Source: Xanthomonas citri pv. mangiferaeindicae
Lineage (GTDB): Bacteria > Pseudomonadota > Gammaproteobacteria > Xanthomonadales > Xanthomonadaceae
Direction: 5' to 3'
NCBI GenBank assembly: GCA_002240395.1
Contig: CP016836.1
Coordinates: 186,001 to 250,000, forward strand
DNA length: 64,000 nucleotides
The notes beneath the pieces are model-generated. The model did not search any database, had not been told where the DNA came from, and was given only the letters and a program-made list of their open reading frames with translations. Below are positions 20,859 to 34,710 of the stretch, piece after piece. The position numbers and the translations under genes were made by a program. How positions within the stretch are numbered: the stretch's first letter is position 1; each line of letters begins with the position of its first letter.

Positions 20859-22223
20859 ATGTCTGAATTTCTCGGCTCGGTGTGGTGGCTGATCGTCAGC
20901 CTCGGCGTGCTCGTGACCTTCCACGAGTTCGGGCATTACTGGGTCGCGCGCCGCTGCGGGGTCAAGGTGCTGCGCTTCTCGATCGGCTTCGGCCGCCCGC
21001 TGTGGTCGCGCCGCGGGCGCGACGGCACCGTGTACCAGATCGCGATCCTGCCGTTGGGCGGCTATGTGAAGATGCTCGACGAGCGCGAGAGCCCAGTCCC
21101 GGCCGACCAGGCCGCCCAGGCCTTCAACCGGGCCTCGGTGTGGAAGCGCATCGCGATCGTCGTTGCCGGCCCGCTGGCCAACCTGCTGCTGTGCGTCTTA
21201 CTGCTGTGGGCGATGTTCGTGATCGGTCGCCCCGACTACGCGCCGGTGGTGGGCCAGAGCACCGGCATCGCCGAAGCCTCGGGCCTGCGCCCCGGCGACC
21301 GCGTCGATCAGGTCGGAGACCGGGCCACCCCGACCTGGTCGGAAGTTCACCAGGCGCTGCTGCCGGCCGCCCTCGACCATCGCGACATCGCGTTGCACGT
21401 CACCGATGCCAGCAACCGTCAGGTCGTGCGCGACCTGCGCCTGTCCCAGCTGCCCGACGACTTCGACCAGCGCCGCTTCACCCAGGCCATCGGCCTGCTG
21501 CCGCGGCATCTGCTGGTGCCGCCGCTGGTGGGGCGGGTCGAGCCCGACAGCGCGGCCTGGGGCATCCTCGCCGCGGGCGATCGCGTGACCGCGATCGACG
21601 GCAGCCCGGTGCGCGCGTTCGAGGACATCGGCCCGCTGGTCGAGCAGTTGGGCGAGCGCGGCGGCGCGGCGATGATCGAGGTCGCCCGCGACGGCGAGCG
21701 GCTGGCGCTGGAGATCACGCCCGGGCGCATGGACCTGCCCGAGGGCCGCGGCCAGTACTGGGCGCTGGGCATCGCGCCCCCGCGCAACCTGCAGCCCCCG
21801 CCGAAGGATGCGATGCAGCGCTACGGCGTGATCGCCGCCGCGCCGGTCGCGGTGCGCGAAGTCGGCCATCTGGCCGGACAACTGGTCGGCATGATCGGTC
21901 GGGCGTTCTCGGGCCGGGTGGCGCTGGAGAACACCGTCGCCGGTCCGATCACCATCGCCCGAGCCGCCAATACCTACGCCCAGCAGGGCCCGGCCTGGTA
22001 TCTGACGATTCTCGCCCTGCTGTCGCTGAGCCTGGCGATCCTGAACCTGCTCCCGATCCCCCTGCTGGATGGGGGCCACCTGTTGTATTACCTTATCGAG
22101 TTGGTCAAAGGCAGCCCCGTGAGCGAGCGCACGATGGTGGCCGGGCAGTACGTCGGCCTGGCCCTGCTGGCCAGCCTGATGGGCCTGGCGTTCTACAACG
22201 ACATCCTGCAACTGGTGCGCTAG
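20859..22223 (+). CDS. rseP: RIP metalloprotease RseP (site-2 protease)
   Basis: 454 residues. Zinc motif HEFGH at 22-26 in the first membrane helix and the second metal-site motif NLLPIPLLDGGH (396-407) are present. Two PDZ-like regions lie between, the second around WGILAAGDRVTAIDG. In E. coli this enzyme cuts RseA within the membrane to release sigma-E; here the same role is inferred. It sits between dxr and bamA, the usual order, tying envelope stress control to outer membrane assembly. Confidence 0.96.
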   Translation: MSEFLGSVWWLIVSLGVLVTFHEFGHYWVARRCGVKVLRFSIGFGRPLWSRRGRDGTVYQIAILPLGGYVKMLDERESPVPADQAAQAFNRASVWKRIAIVVAGPLANLLLCVLLLWAMFVIGRPDYAPVVGQSTGIAEASGLRPGDRVDQVGDRATPTWSEVHQALLPAALDHRDIALHVTDASNRQVVRDLRLSQLPDDFDQRRFTQAIGLLPRHLLVPPLVGRVEPDSAAWGILAAGDRVTAIDGSPVRAFEDIGPLVEQLGERGGAAMIEVARDGERLALEITPGRMDLPEGRGQYWALGIAPPRNLQPPPKDAMQRYGVIAAAPVAVREVGHLAGQLVGMIGRAFSGRVALENTVAGPITIARAANTYAQQGPAWYLTILALLSLSLAILNLLPIPLLDGGHLLYYLIELVKGSPVSERTMVAGQYVGLALLASLMGLAFYNDILQLVR

Positions 22224-22288
22224 ACGACCGCCCCGACCTGGTTTCCGCCGCGCAGCGCCGGACTCCCTCCCCTACCCGGACCCGAAGA

Positions 22289-24808
22289 ATGACGCGTATC
22301 CCCGACCGCCGCCTGCTCGCCCTCGCCCTCGCCGCGGTGATCGCCGCTCCGGCCTGGGCCCAGACGACGGCCAACGCACCTGCAGCCCCCGCCGCGGCGC
22401 TGCCGCCGCTCGCGCCGCCGGCCGCCAGCAGCTTCACCGTCAGCGACATCCGTGTCGACGGCCTGCAGCGCATCGGTGCGGGTACGGTGTTCACGTACCT
22501 GCCGGTCGAGCGCGGCGACGCGGTCAACCAGACCCGCATCTCCGAGGCGGTCCGCGCGCTCTACCGCACCGGGTTCTTCGAAGACATCCAGGTCGCACGC
22601 CAGGGCGACATCCTGGTGTTCACCGTGACCGAGCGTCCGGCGATCAACCGGCTCACGCTCAACGGCAACAAGGACATCAAGACCGAGGACCTGACCAAGG
22701 GCCTCAACGACATCGGCCTGTCGGAAGGCGAGACCTTCGACCGCCTCGATCTCGACCGCGTGACCCAGGAACTGGTCCGCCAATACAACAACCGCGGCAA
22801 GTACAACGTCAAGATCACCCCGACCGTCTCGCGGCTGGATCGCAACCGTGTCGACATCGCAATCAACATCGAGGAAGGCAAGGCGGCCAAGATCCGCCAC
22901 ATCAACATCGTCGGCAACGAGGTCTACGACCTCGAGACGTTGACCGACAACTGGGAATCGGGCGAATCCAACTGGCTCAGCTGGTATCGCCGAGACGACC
23001 AGTACTCGCGCGAGAAGCTCGAAGGCGACCGCGAGAAGCTGCACAACTTCTACCTCGACCGCGGCTACATCGATTTCAGCGAAGACAGCATCCAGGTCGC
23101 GATCAGCCCCGACAAGGCCGACATGTTCATCACCGCCGGCATCACCGAAGGCGAGATCTACAAGGTGTCGGACGTGCAGATCACCGGCAACACGGTGCTG
23201 CCCAAGGAGGAGATCGAGAGCCGCGTCTTCGTCAAGAAGGACCAGGTGTTCTCGCGCGCGCTGCTGGAGCTGAGCTCGGACGCGATCACCGCCACGCTCG
23301 GCAACATCGGCTACGCCTTCGCGCAGGTCAACCCGATCCCCGAGGTCGACCGCGAGAACCGCACCGTGGCGATCAACCTGCAGGTCGTGCCCGGCCCGCG
23401 CGTGCAGGTGCGCCGCATCCAGTTCAAGGGCAACAACCGCACCTCCGACGAGGTGATCCGCCGCGAGATGCGCCAGTTCGAGGGCAGTTGGTACTCGCAG
23501 GCCGCGATCGACCGCTCGAAGGTCCGCCTGCAGCGCCTGGGCTACTTCGAGTCGGGCAGCGTCAACGTCGAGACCCAGCCGGTGCCGGGCAGCAACGACC
23601 AGGTCGACGTCGTCTTCAACATGACCGAGACCACCTCGGGCAGCTTCGTGTTCGGCCTGGGCTACTCGCAGCTGGCCGGCGTGACCACGTCGGTGCAGCT
23701 GTCGCAGAACAACTTCCTGGGCAGCGGCAATCGTGTGTCGGTCGAGGCGCAGCGCAACGTCTACCTGCAGCGCTACTCGTTCTCGTTCATGAATCCGTAC
23801 TTCACCGACGGCGGCATGTCGCTGGGCTACAACCTGTGGTGGCGCGAGTTCGACAACTCCGAGTTCAACACCGCGCAGTACTCCTCGACCAGCGCCGCCG
23901 GCCAGGCCATCCTGGGTATCCCGCTGACCGAGAACGACTCGATCTCGCTGCTGTTCGGCGCCGACCGCAACCAGATCTTCGCCTGGCGCGGCTCCTCGCC
24001 CGAATCGATCGTCAACTACATCGAGGCCTTCGGTTCGCGCACCTTCCACGCCTGGCGCAGCGAGCTGGCCTGGGCCCGCGATACCCGCAACGACTATCTG
24101 CAGCCCACCCGCGGCATGATGCAGCGCGTCTCGCTGGAGACCACCCTGCCCGGCTCGACCGCCGAGTACTTCAAGCTCAACTACGAGATCTCCAAGTACT
24201 GGCCGATCAACCGCTACCTGGTGCTCAACACCCGCGCCGAGATCGGCTACGGCGACAGCTATGGCGACGACATCGTGCGCAACATCTGCTACGTGCCGTC
24301 GACCGAAGCCAACCCCAACCCGACCCCGAGCGCGCCGTGCGAGCCCACCTCGCCCGACTACGTGCGCACGGTCACCGCCACCGGCCTGCCGTTCTTCGAG
24401 AACTTCTACGCCGGTGGCGCGCGCTCGGTGCGCGGCTTCCGCGACAACACCCTGGGCCCGCGCGAGACCGCGTTCGCCAGCAGCTACCTGCAGCCGATCG
24501 GCGGCGCGGTGAAGACCGTCGGCTCGTTCGAGATGTTCTTCCCGCAGCTGATCAAGTCGCCTGCCGCGCGCATCTCGGCGTTCGTCGACTTCGGCAACGT
24601 GTTCCGCGACGTCGATTCCTGGGAAGCCAAGGAACTGCGCGCCTCGGCGGGTGTGGCGCTGATGTGGCGCGCGCCGGTCGGTCCGATCTCGATCAGCTAC
24701 GCCTATCCGCTGCGCAGCCAGAAGGAAGTGCGCGGCGGCTCGGGTGAACTGATCCGCGGCGGCGACGAGCTCGAGCGCCTGCAGTTCACGTTCGGCGGCG
24801 CGTTCTGA
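22289..24808 (+). CDS. bamA: Outer membrane protein assembly factor BamA
   Basis: 839 residues, somewhat longer than E. coli BamA (810). The signal peptide ends about AWA-Q (residues 23-25), followed by an Ala/Pro linker, five POTRA repeats (about 45-445, e.g. VSDIRVDGLQRI and VRRIQFKGNNRTSDEVIRRE) and a 16-strand beta barrel. The lid-loop VRGF motif is at 714-717 and the protein ends in Phe (FTFGGAF), as expected. It folds beta-barrel proteins into the outer membrane. The ATG at 22289 gives a clean signal peptide. Confidence 0.97.
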   Translation: MTRIPDRRLLALALAAVIAAPAWAQTTANAPAAPAAALPPLAPPAASSFTVSDIRVDGLQRIGAGTVFTYLPVERGDAVNQTRISEAVRALYRTGFFEDIQVARQGDILVFTVTERPAINRLTLNGNKDIKTEDLTKGLNDIGLSEGETFDRLDLDRVTQELVRQYNNRGKYNVKITPTVSRLDRNRVDIAINIEEGKAAKIRHINIVGNEVYDLETLTDNWESGESNWLSWYRRDDQYSREKLEGDREKLHNFYLDRGYIDFSEDSIQVAISPDKADMFITAGITEGEIYKVSDVQITGNTVLPKEEIESRVFVKKDQVFSRALLELSSDAITATLGNIGYAFAQVNPIPEVDRENRTVAINLQVVPGPRVQVRRIQFKGNNRTSDEVIRREMRQFEGSWYSQAAIDRSKVRLQRLGYFESGSVNVETQPVPGSNDQVDVVFNMTETTSGSFVFGLGYSQLAGVTTSVQLSQNNFLGSGNRVSVEAQRNVYLQRYSFSFMNPYFTDGGMSLGYNLWWREFDNSEFNTAQYSSTSAAGQAILGIPLTENDSISLLFGADRNQIFAWRGSSPESIVNYIEAFGSRTFHAWRSELAWARDTRNDYLQPTRGMMQRVSLETTLPGSTAEYFKLNYEISKYWPINRYLVLNTRAEIGYGDSYGDDIVRNICYVPSTEANPNPTPSAPCEPTSPDYVRTVTATGLPFFENFYAGGARSVRGFRDNTLGPRETAFASSYLQPIGGAVKTVGSFEMFFPQLIKSPAARISAFVDFGNVFRDVDSWEAKELRASAGVALMWRAPVGPISISYAYPLRSQKEVRGGSGELIRGGDELERLQFTFGGAF

Positions 24809-24821
24809 GCCGCCCGGACCG

Positions 24822-25847
24822 ATGACCGCTCATGCTCCCCTCACCGCCCGCGCACTCGCAGACCGCTTCGCGCTGACCGTCCACGGCGATCCCGACGTTG
24901 CCGTCGTCGGGGTCGCGACGCTGGCGGCCGCCGGTCCCGACCGGCTGGCCTTCCTGTCCAATCCCCGCTACCGGCCGCAGCTCGAGCACACCGCGGCCGG
25001 CATCGTCGTGCTGCGCGAGGCCGATGTCGCAGGGTTCACCGGCACGGCGCTGATCGCGCGCGATCCCTATGTCGCCTACGCGAAGATCGCCGCGCTGTTC
25101 GCGCCGCGTGCCGACGCGCCCGCAGGCGTGCACCCGTCCGCCGTGGTCGATGCGACCGCGTCGGTCGATCCCACCGCATCGGTCGGCCCGCTGACGACGA
25201 TCGGCGCGCGTAGCGTGATCGCCGCCGGCGCGACCATCGGGCCGGGCTGCACGATCGGCGAAGACTGCGTAGTCGGCGAAGGCGCGCGGCTCGTCGCGCG
25301 CGTGTCGCTGGTCAAGCGCGTCCGCCTGGGCAAGCGGGTGACCGTCCATCCCGGCGCCGTACTCGGCGCCGACGGCTTCGGCCTGGCGATGGAGGCCGGC
25401 CGCTGGCTCAACGTGCCCCAGCTCGGTGGCGTGGTGGTCGGCGACGACAGCGATATCGGCGCCAACACCACCATCGACTGCGGCGCCCTCGAGGACACCG
25501 TGATCGAGGAGGACGTGCGCCTGGACAACCTGATCCAGGTCGCGCACAACGTCCACATCGGCGCGCATACCGCGATCGCCGGTTGCGTCGGCATCGCCGG
25601 CAGCACCCGCATTGGCCGCTACTGCATGCTGGCCGGCAAGGTCGGCGTGGCCGGCCATCTTGAAATCTGCGACAAGGTCGTCGTCCACGCGATGACGATG
25701 GTGTCGGCTTCGATCACCGAGCCGGGCGAGTACTCGTCCGGCATTCCCGCCCAGCCCACTCGGGAATGGCGCAAGAATGCCGTGCGGATCCGCCAGCTCG
25801 ATTCGCTCGCCCGCCGCATCGGCGCGCGCGCAAAGGGGGATGAATGA
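24822..25847 (+). CDS. lpxD: UDP-3-O-(3-hydroxyacyl)glucosamine N-acyltransferase
   Basis: 341 residues, standard length. It adds the second acyl chain in lipid A synthesis. The N-terminal uridine-binding domain is followed by a left-handed beta-helix of hexapeptide repeats; catalytic histidine is H242 in QVAHNVHIG. The C-terminus (SLARRIGARAKGDE) is helical. It starts 13 bases after bamA and its stop overlaps the fabZ start (ATGA), the usual coupling. Confidence 0.96.
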   Translation: MTAHAPLTARALADRFALTVHGDPDVAVVGVATLAAAGPDRLAFLSNPRYRPQLEHTAAGIVVLREADVAGFTGTALIARDPYVAYAKIAALFAPRADAPAGVHPSAVVDATASVDPTASVGPLTTIGARSVIAAGATIGPGCTIGEDCVVGEGARLVARVSLVKRVRLGKRVTVHPGAVLGADGFGLAMEAGRWLNVPQLGGVVVGDDSDIGANTTIDCGALEDTVIEEDVRLDNLIQVAHNVHIGAHTAIAGCVGIAGSTRIGRYCMLAGKVGVAGHLEICDKVVVHAMTMVSASITEPGEYSSGIPAQPTREWRKNAVRIRQLDSLARRIGARAKGDE

Positions 25848-26299
25848 CGTTGGACCTGACGCTGCCGATCGATATCGGCGGCATCCGCAAGCTGCTGCCG
25901 CACCGTTACCCGTTCCTGCTCGTCGACCGCGTCGTCGAGTTCGAATCGGGCAAGCGCGTGCTCTGCTACAAGAACGTCTCGGCCAACGAGCACTTCTTCC
26001 AGGGCCATTTCCCCGACCATCCGGTGATGCCGGGCGTGCTGGTGATCGAGGCGCTGGCGCAGGCCGGCGGCATCCTGAGCCACCTCAGCCGCAGCCGCAC
26101 CAGCGAGGGCGCGCTGTCGTACCTGGTCAAGGTCGATGCGGCGAAGTTCTCGCGCATGGTGGTGCCTGGCGACCGGCTGGAGCTGGACGTGAGCATCAAG
26201 CGCGAGATCCGCAACATGACGCTCTACAGCGGCATCGCCCGCGTCGACGGCCAGCAGGCCGCGTGCGCGGACATCCTGTGCGCGGAAGTGAAGGACTGA
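25844..26299 (+). CDS. fabZ: 3-hydroxyacyl-[acyl-carrier-protein] dehydratase FabZ
   Basis: 151 residues, single hot-dog fold. Active-site H55 in FFQGHFPDHPVMPG and E69 in VIEALAQ are present. It dehydrates 3-hydroxyacyl-ACP in fatty acid elongation and competes with LpxA/LpxD for the same substrate pool, which explains its placement between them. Its ATG overlaps the lpxD stop, and lpxA begins two bases after its stop. Confidence 0.97.
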   Translation: MTLDLTLPIDIGGIRKLLPHRYPFLLVDRVVEFESGKRVLCYKNVSANEHFFQGHFPDHPVMPGVLVIEALAQAGGILSHLSRSRTSEGALSYLVKVDAAKFSRMVVPGDRLELDVSIKREIRNMTLYSGIARVDGQQAACADILCAEVKD

Positions 26300-26301
26300 C
26301 G

Positions 26302-27087
26302 ATGACCGAGGCCGCGATCCACGCCACGGCCGTCGTCGATCCCGGCGCCAAGCTCGGCGCCGGCGTGCGCGTCGGGGCGTTCACGATCATCGGCCCCGAG
26401 GTCGAGATCGGCGATGGCACGGTGATCGGGCCGCATTGCAGCATCCACGGCCCGACCATGATCGGGCACGACAACCGCGTCCACGGCCATGCCGCGATCG
26501 GCGGCGAACCGCAGGATAAGAAGTTCCGCGGCGAGCGGGTCGAGCTGACCATCGGCGATCGCAACACCATCCGCGAGTTCGTCACGATCAACCGCGGCAC
26601 CGGCGACGGTGGCGGCGTGACCCGCATCGGCGACGACAACTGGCTGCTGGCCTACACCCACGTCGCCCACGACTGCATCGTCGGCAACCACTGCGTGTTT
26701 TCCAACAACGCCACGTTGGCTGGCCATGTCGAGGTCGGCGATCACGTCATCCTCAGCGGCTTCGTCGGCATCCACCAGTTCTGCCGGATCGGCGCGCACG
26801 CATTCATCGGCATGGGCGCATTCGTCAACGGCGACGTGCCGCCGTTCGTCATGGTCGCCCAGGACGGCTACGGCCGCCCGCGCGGCATCAACGCCGAGGG
26901 CCTCAAGCGCCGCGGCTTCGATGCCGAGCGCACCGCTGCGATCAAGCGTGCCTATCGTGCGCTGTACGTCTCGGGCGAGCCGCTCGAGGCCGCCCGCGCT
27001 CGACTGGCGGAATGGGCGCGCGATAGCGCCGATGTCCGTGCGATGCTCGCGTTCATCGACGCCGGCGAGCGGCCGTTGCTGCGCTGA
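26302..27087 (+). CDS. lpxA: Acyl-[ACP]-UDP-N-acetylglucosamine O-acyltransferase
   Basis: 261 residues. First enzyme of lipid A synthesis, cytoplasmic trimer. Hexapeptide beta-helix repeats run from residue 1 to about 190; the catalytic histidine is H123 in THVAHDCIVGNHC. The C-terminal helical domain (RGFDAERTAAIKRAYRALY) is present. Start at 26302, two bases after fabZ, fixes the reading frame at ATGACCGAG. Confidence 0.97.
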   Translation: MTEAAIHATAVVDPGAKLGAGVRVGAFTIIGPEVEIGDGTVIGPHCSIHGPTMIGHDNRVHGHAAIGGEPQDKKFRGERVELTIGDRNTIREFVTINRGTGDGGGVTRIGDDNWLLAYTHVAHDCIVGNHCVFSNNATLAGHVEVGDHVILSGFVGIHQFCRIGAHAFIGMGAFVNGDVPPFVMVAQDGYGRPRGINAEGLKRRGFDAERTAAIKRAYRALYVSGEPLEAARARLAEWARDSADVRAMLAFIDAGERPLLR

Positions 27088-27088
27088 G

Positions 27089-27122
27089 GCCCGGATCGGG
27101 ACTTCGGGATTCGGGCATCGAG
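27089..27122. repeat. GGGATTCGGG-type short repeats before lpxB
   Basis: Imperfect copies ggatcggga, ttcgggatt and cgggcatcg lie between lpxA and lpxB, related to those at 17927-17961. They fall right upstream of the lpxB start and may have shaped its variable N-terminus. Confidence 0.45.
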
Positions 27123-27130
27123 CGGGCACA

Positions 27131-28402
27131 ATGCCCGGGTCCGAACGCCCTCGATCTGCCGTGTCGCATCCCCACTCCCCAATCCAGACGCCCCCGCCGT
27201 CCCAGCGCGCCGCCGAGCCCACGCTTCGCGTCGCACTGGTCGCCGGCGAAGCCTCCGGCGACCTGCTCGGTGCGGGGCTGATCGAACGCTTGCGGGCGGC
27301 CCACCCTGATATCGAGTGCGTCGGCGTCGGCGGCGATGCGATGCGCGCGGCCGGGATGACGACCTGGTACGACGCCTCGGAACTGGCGGTCATGGGCTTG
27401 AGCGAGGTGCTGCGGCATCTGCCGCGCTTGCTGCGGCTGCGCCGCGCGCTGCGCACGCGTCTGCTGGCCTGGCGGCCGGATGTGTTCGTCGGCATCGACG
27501 CACCGGACTTCAATCTCGGGCTCGAACGCACGCTCAAGCAGCACGGCATCCGCACCGTGCACTACGTCAGCCCATCGATCTGGGCCTGGCGCCAGGGCCG
27601 CGCGGCGAAGATCGGACGCAGCGCCGACCGAGTGCTGTGCCTGTTCCCCACCGAGCCGCCGATCTACGCCGCGCACGGCGTCGATGCGCGCTTCGTCGGC
27701 CATCCGCTGGCCGAGATGCTCGCGCTCGAACCCGACCGCGAGGCCGCGCGCCGGGCGCTTGCGCTCGACGGCGACGCGCCGGTGCTGGCGGTGCTGCCGG
27801 GCTCCCGGCTGGGTGAGATCGCCCGACTGGGTGAGGTGTTCCTCGACGCGGCCGCGCGCGTCGCGGCCGCGCTGCCGGGACTGCGCGTCGTCGTGCCCGC
27901 GGCCAATGCCGCCTGCCGCGCAGCGATCGACGCCTTGCTGGCGCAGCCGCGGTTCGCCGCACTCCACGTGCGGGTCCTCGACGGTCAGGCGCGCACCGCG
28001 ATGGTCGCCTCCGACGTCGTGCTGCTGGCCTCGGGCACCGCGACCCTCGAGGCGTTGCTGGCCAAGCGGCCGATGGTCGTGGGCTATCGCATCGCGCCGA
28101 GCACGGCATTCGTCGTGCGCCTGCTGAAGCTCATGAAGGTCGACCGCTATTCGCTGCCGAACATGCTCGCCGGCCGCACGATCGTGCCCGAACTGATCCA
28201 AGAGGACTGCACGCCCGAGCGGCTGGCCGACGCGGTGCTGCACTGGTTCGACGATCCGGCGGCCCGCGCCGCGCTGCAACCGGTGTACCGCGACCTGCAC
28301 CTGCAGTTGCGCCAGGGCGCCTCGGCGAGCGCCGCCGAGGCCGTGGCGCAGCTCGCGCCGCCGGCCTTGCCGGTCGCCCCTCAACAAGGGGCGCTGCGAT
28401 GA
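27131..28402 (+). CDS. lpxB: Lipid-A-disaccharide synthase
   Basis: 423 residues from ATG 27131, or 413 from GTG 27161. The conserved protein begins at LRVALVAGEASGDLLGAGLI, about 33 residues in, so the first part is a Pro/Ser-rich, lineage-specific extension. Family blocks follow: FVGIDAPDFNLGLERTLK, YVSPSIWAWRQGRAAKIGR and VLPGSRLGEI. This GT19 enzyme joins lipid X and UDP-diacylglucosamine at the inner membrane. Its stop overlaps the rnhB start. Start uncertain; the product call is firm. Confidence 0.95.
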   Translation: MPGSERPRSAVSHPHSPIQTPPPSQRAAEPTLRVALVAGEASGDLLGAGLIERLRAAHPDIECVGVGGDAMRAAGMTTWYDASELAVMGLSEVLRHLPRLLRLRRALRTRLLAWRPDVFVGIDAPDFNLGLERTLKQHGIRTVHYVSPSIWAWRQGRAAKIGRSADRVLCLFPTEPPIYAAHGVDARFVGHPLAEMLALEPDREAARRALALDGDAPVLAVLPGSRLGEIARLGEVFLDAAARVAAALPGLRVVVPAANAACRAAIDALLAQPRFAALHVRVLDGQARTAMVASDVVLLASGTATLEALLAKRPMVVGYRIAPSTAFVVRLLKLMKVDRYSLPNMLAGRTIVPELIQEDCTPERLADAVLHWFDDPAARAALQPVYRDLHLQLRQGASASAAEAVAQLAPPALPVAPQQGALR

Positions 28403-29028
28403 CCCGGCGCCTGCGCGTGGCCGGCGTCGACGAGGCCGGGCGCGGCCCACTGGCCGGCCCGGTCGTGGTCGCGGCCGTGGTGCTGCATCCCAAGCGCCCG
28501 ATCGCCGGCCTCGACGATTCCAAGAAGTTGACCGAAAAGCGCCGCGAGGCACTGTATCCGCAGATCGTCGAGCGCGCGCTGGCCTGGCGGATCGAGTTCG
28601 TCGGCGTCGAGGAAATCGACCGCATCAACATCTACCACGCCACGCACGCCGGCATGACCCGCGCGGTGCAGGCGCTGGCCCCGGCCGCCGAGCGCGTGCT
28701 CGTCGACGGCAATCGGCTGCCGCCCGGGCTACCGTGCCCGGCGCGTGCGATCGTCGGCGGCGACGCCAGCGAGGAAGCGATCATGGCCGCCTCGATCCTG
28801 GCCAAGGTCGCGCGCGACCGCGCGATGGTCGCGCTGCATGCGCAGTTCCCGGCCTACGGCTTCGATCGCCACAAGGGCTACAGCGCCCCCTCGCATTTCG
28901 CCGCGCTCGAGCGCCACGGCCCGTGTATCCACCACCGGCGCAGCTTCGCGCCGGTGTCTCGGCTGCTTGCGCCCGCGCCCACGGCGCCCGCACTGGCGGA
29001 TCTGTTCGACACGCCCGTGCTGGCCTGA
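28399..29028 (+). CDS. rnhB: Ribonuclease HII
   Basis: 209 residues. It cuts RNA in RNA-DNA hybrids, especially single ribonucleotides in DNA. Catalytic acids D11 and E12 in GVDEAGRGPLAGPV and D103 in LVDGN are present, with DDSKKLTEKRRE and IMAASILAKVARDR. The ATG overlaps the lpxB stop (ATGA). The order lpxB-rnhB-dnaE is conserved in gammaproteobacteria. Confidence 0.96.
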   Translation: MTRRLRVAGVDEAGRGPLAGPVVVAAVVLHPKRPIAGLDDSKKLTEKRREALYPQIVERALAWRIEFVGVEEIDRINIYHATHAGMTRAVQALAPAAERVLVDGNRLPPGLPCPARAIVGGDASEEAIMAASILAKVARDRAMVALHAQFPAYGFDRHKGYSAPSHFAALERHGPCIHHRRSFAPVSRLLAPAPTAPALADLFDTPVLA

Positions 29029-29146
29029 ACGCCGACCTCCCCGCGGCGGCCGCCCGGCCGCGCCGCGCCGCGGTCGCCCGGCTGTCAAGCCTTGTCCGCC
29101 CCCGGCCCCGGCCCTACCCTGACGCTCCGGCCGCCTCGCCCCTGCA

Positions 29147-32677
<3,531 letters not shown>

Positions 32678-32726
32678 ACCGGGCTGGCTGAAGGCCCACC
32701 CCCTCCCCCGTCCCAGAGAGACGACG

Positions 32727-33599
32727 ATGATCCGATCCTTCGCCGCGGCGAGCGCAGTGTTGCTGCTCGCCGCCTGCAGCCCTTCCACGCCCTCCTTCGA
32801 GATCGACAACCCCACCGACACGCCGGTCAAGGTCACTATCGACGGCAAGACCCACGAGGTGGCGGCCGGCACGAGCGCGGCGCTGGAACTCGACGCCGGT
32901 CCGCACACGCTGCGCACCGACCGCACCGGCGAGGTCCGGATCTCGGTCTGCGGCGCCGAGCGTGGCACGTTGATCAACCCGACCCTGTCGGACTACGTGC
33001 TGGCCCGCGAGATCTATGTCGCCGACGCCTCCAAGCTGCGCAACTTCGGCGCGGCGATCGCCACCGTGGAACTCGGCGATGCGGTCTACGAGGGGCCCTT
33101 CGAGCAGTACACCGGCCTGTTCATCGACCGGACCTGGGACTTCGGCGTCCGCGAGGCGTTCCCCAAGCAACAGACCGTGGCGCGGATTCCGGAGAACGGC
33201 GGCAAGATCAGCACCAAGCTGTTCACCCCGCAGGCCTTCATCGACTACATCGAGGACGCCAGCGACCGTCAAGGCGAGTTCGCGCGGCTGCACCCGGACG
33301 GTTACGTGCAGCCGGCACGGGCGCTGGAGACCGCGCCGGCCGAGCTGCCGCCGCTGCCGCAGACGTTCGAGCCCCATTCGGCGCCGCTGCGCGAGGCGTA
33401 TGCGCAGCGCCTGCAGGTCCATGATGCGGGCGACTGCGAGGCGGTGCGCAAGCGCTCGCACGAGGCCATGATGGCCATCACCGGCGCGACCGCGATGCTG
33501 CACGTGGACCAGAGCCCCGCCGACAATCAGGCCTACAACGATTTCATCGACCTCTACGCGCGGCTGATGGGCGCCGGCGCGCTGGTCCTGCCCCGGTGA
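32727..33599 (+). CDS. Unidentified lipoprotein
   Basis: 290 residues. The signal peptide ends in a lipobox LLAAC (Cys17), giving a membrane-anchored periplasmic protein. The mature start PSFEIDNPTDTPVKVTIDGKTHEVAAGTSAALELDAGPHTL looks like a small beta-sandwich or PEGA-like module; the remainder is mixed. AGAGAGA lies seven bases upstream of the ATG. I do not recognise the family. It sits alone between dnaE and accA, where many relatives have no gene or a different one. Confidence 0.75.
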   Translation: MIRSFAAASAVLLLAACSPSTPSFEIDNPTDTPVKVTIDGKTHEVAAGTSAALELDAGPHTLRTDRTGEVRISVCGAERGTLINPTLSDYVLAREIYVADASKLRNFGAAIATVELGDAVYEGPFEQYTGLFIDRTWDFGVREAFPKQQTVARIPENGGKISTKLFTPQAFIDYIEDASDRQGEFARLHPDGYVQPARALETAPAELPPLPQTFEPHSAPLREAYAQRLQVHDAGDCEAVRKRSHEAMMAITGATAMLHVDQSPADNQAYNDFIDLYARLMGAGALVLPR

Positions 33600-33660
33600 G
33601 GCCCGACCGCCCGGCCACCCCAACGCACCCCGCCGTACGGGGCGCCGGGGGCCGGTCGGC

Positions 33661-33666
33661 TACACT
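33661..33666 (+). promoter_or_regulatory. Candidate -10 box for accA (TACACT)
   Basis: TACACT lies 27 bases before the accA ATG in the 94-base gap after the lipoprotein gene. No clear -35. Offered only because the gap has no other promoter-like element. Confidence 0.3.
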
Positions 33667-33693
33667 TTCCCCCAAGTCACCCGACGGCGCGTC

Positions 33694-34653
<960 letters not shown>

Positions 34654-34661
34654 CCGCGGCG

Positions 34662-34681
34662 GGACGGGTATCCGCCCGTCC
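34662..34681. terminator. Possible terminator hairpin between accA and the OYE gene
   Basis: 7-bp stem (GGACGGG, loop tatccg, CCCGTCC) nine bases after the accA stop in the 57-base gap between convergent genes. No T-run, so the terminator call is tentative; it could serve both directions. Confidence 0.4.
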
Positions 34682-34710
34682 GCACCGCACGCCCCGAACG
34701 ACGCGCGCCG

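Noticed and set aside
20882..22288. Long in-frame extension upstream of bamA
   Set aside because: It overlaps rseP in another frame and would destroy the BamA signal peptide at 22289.
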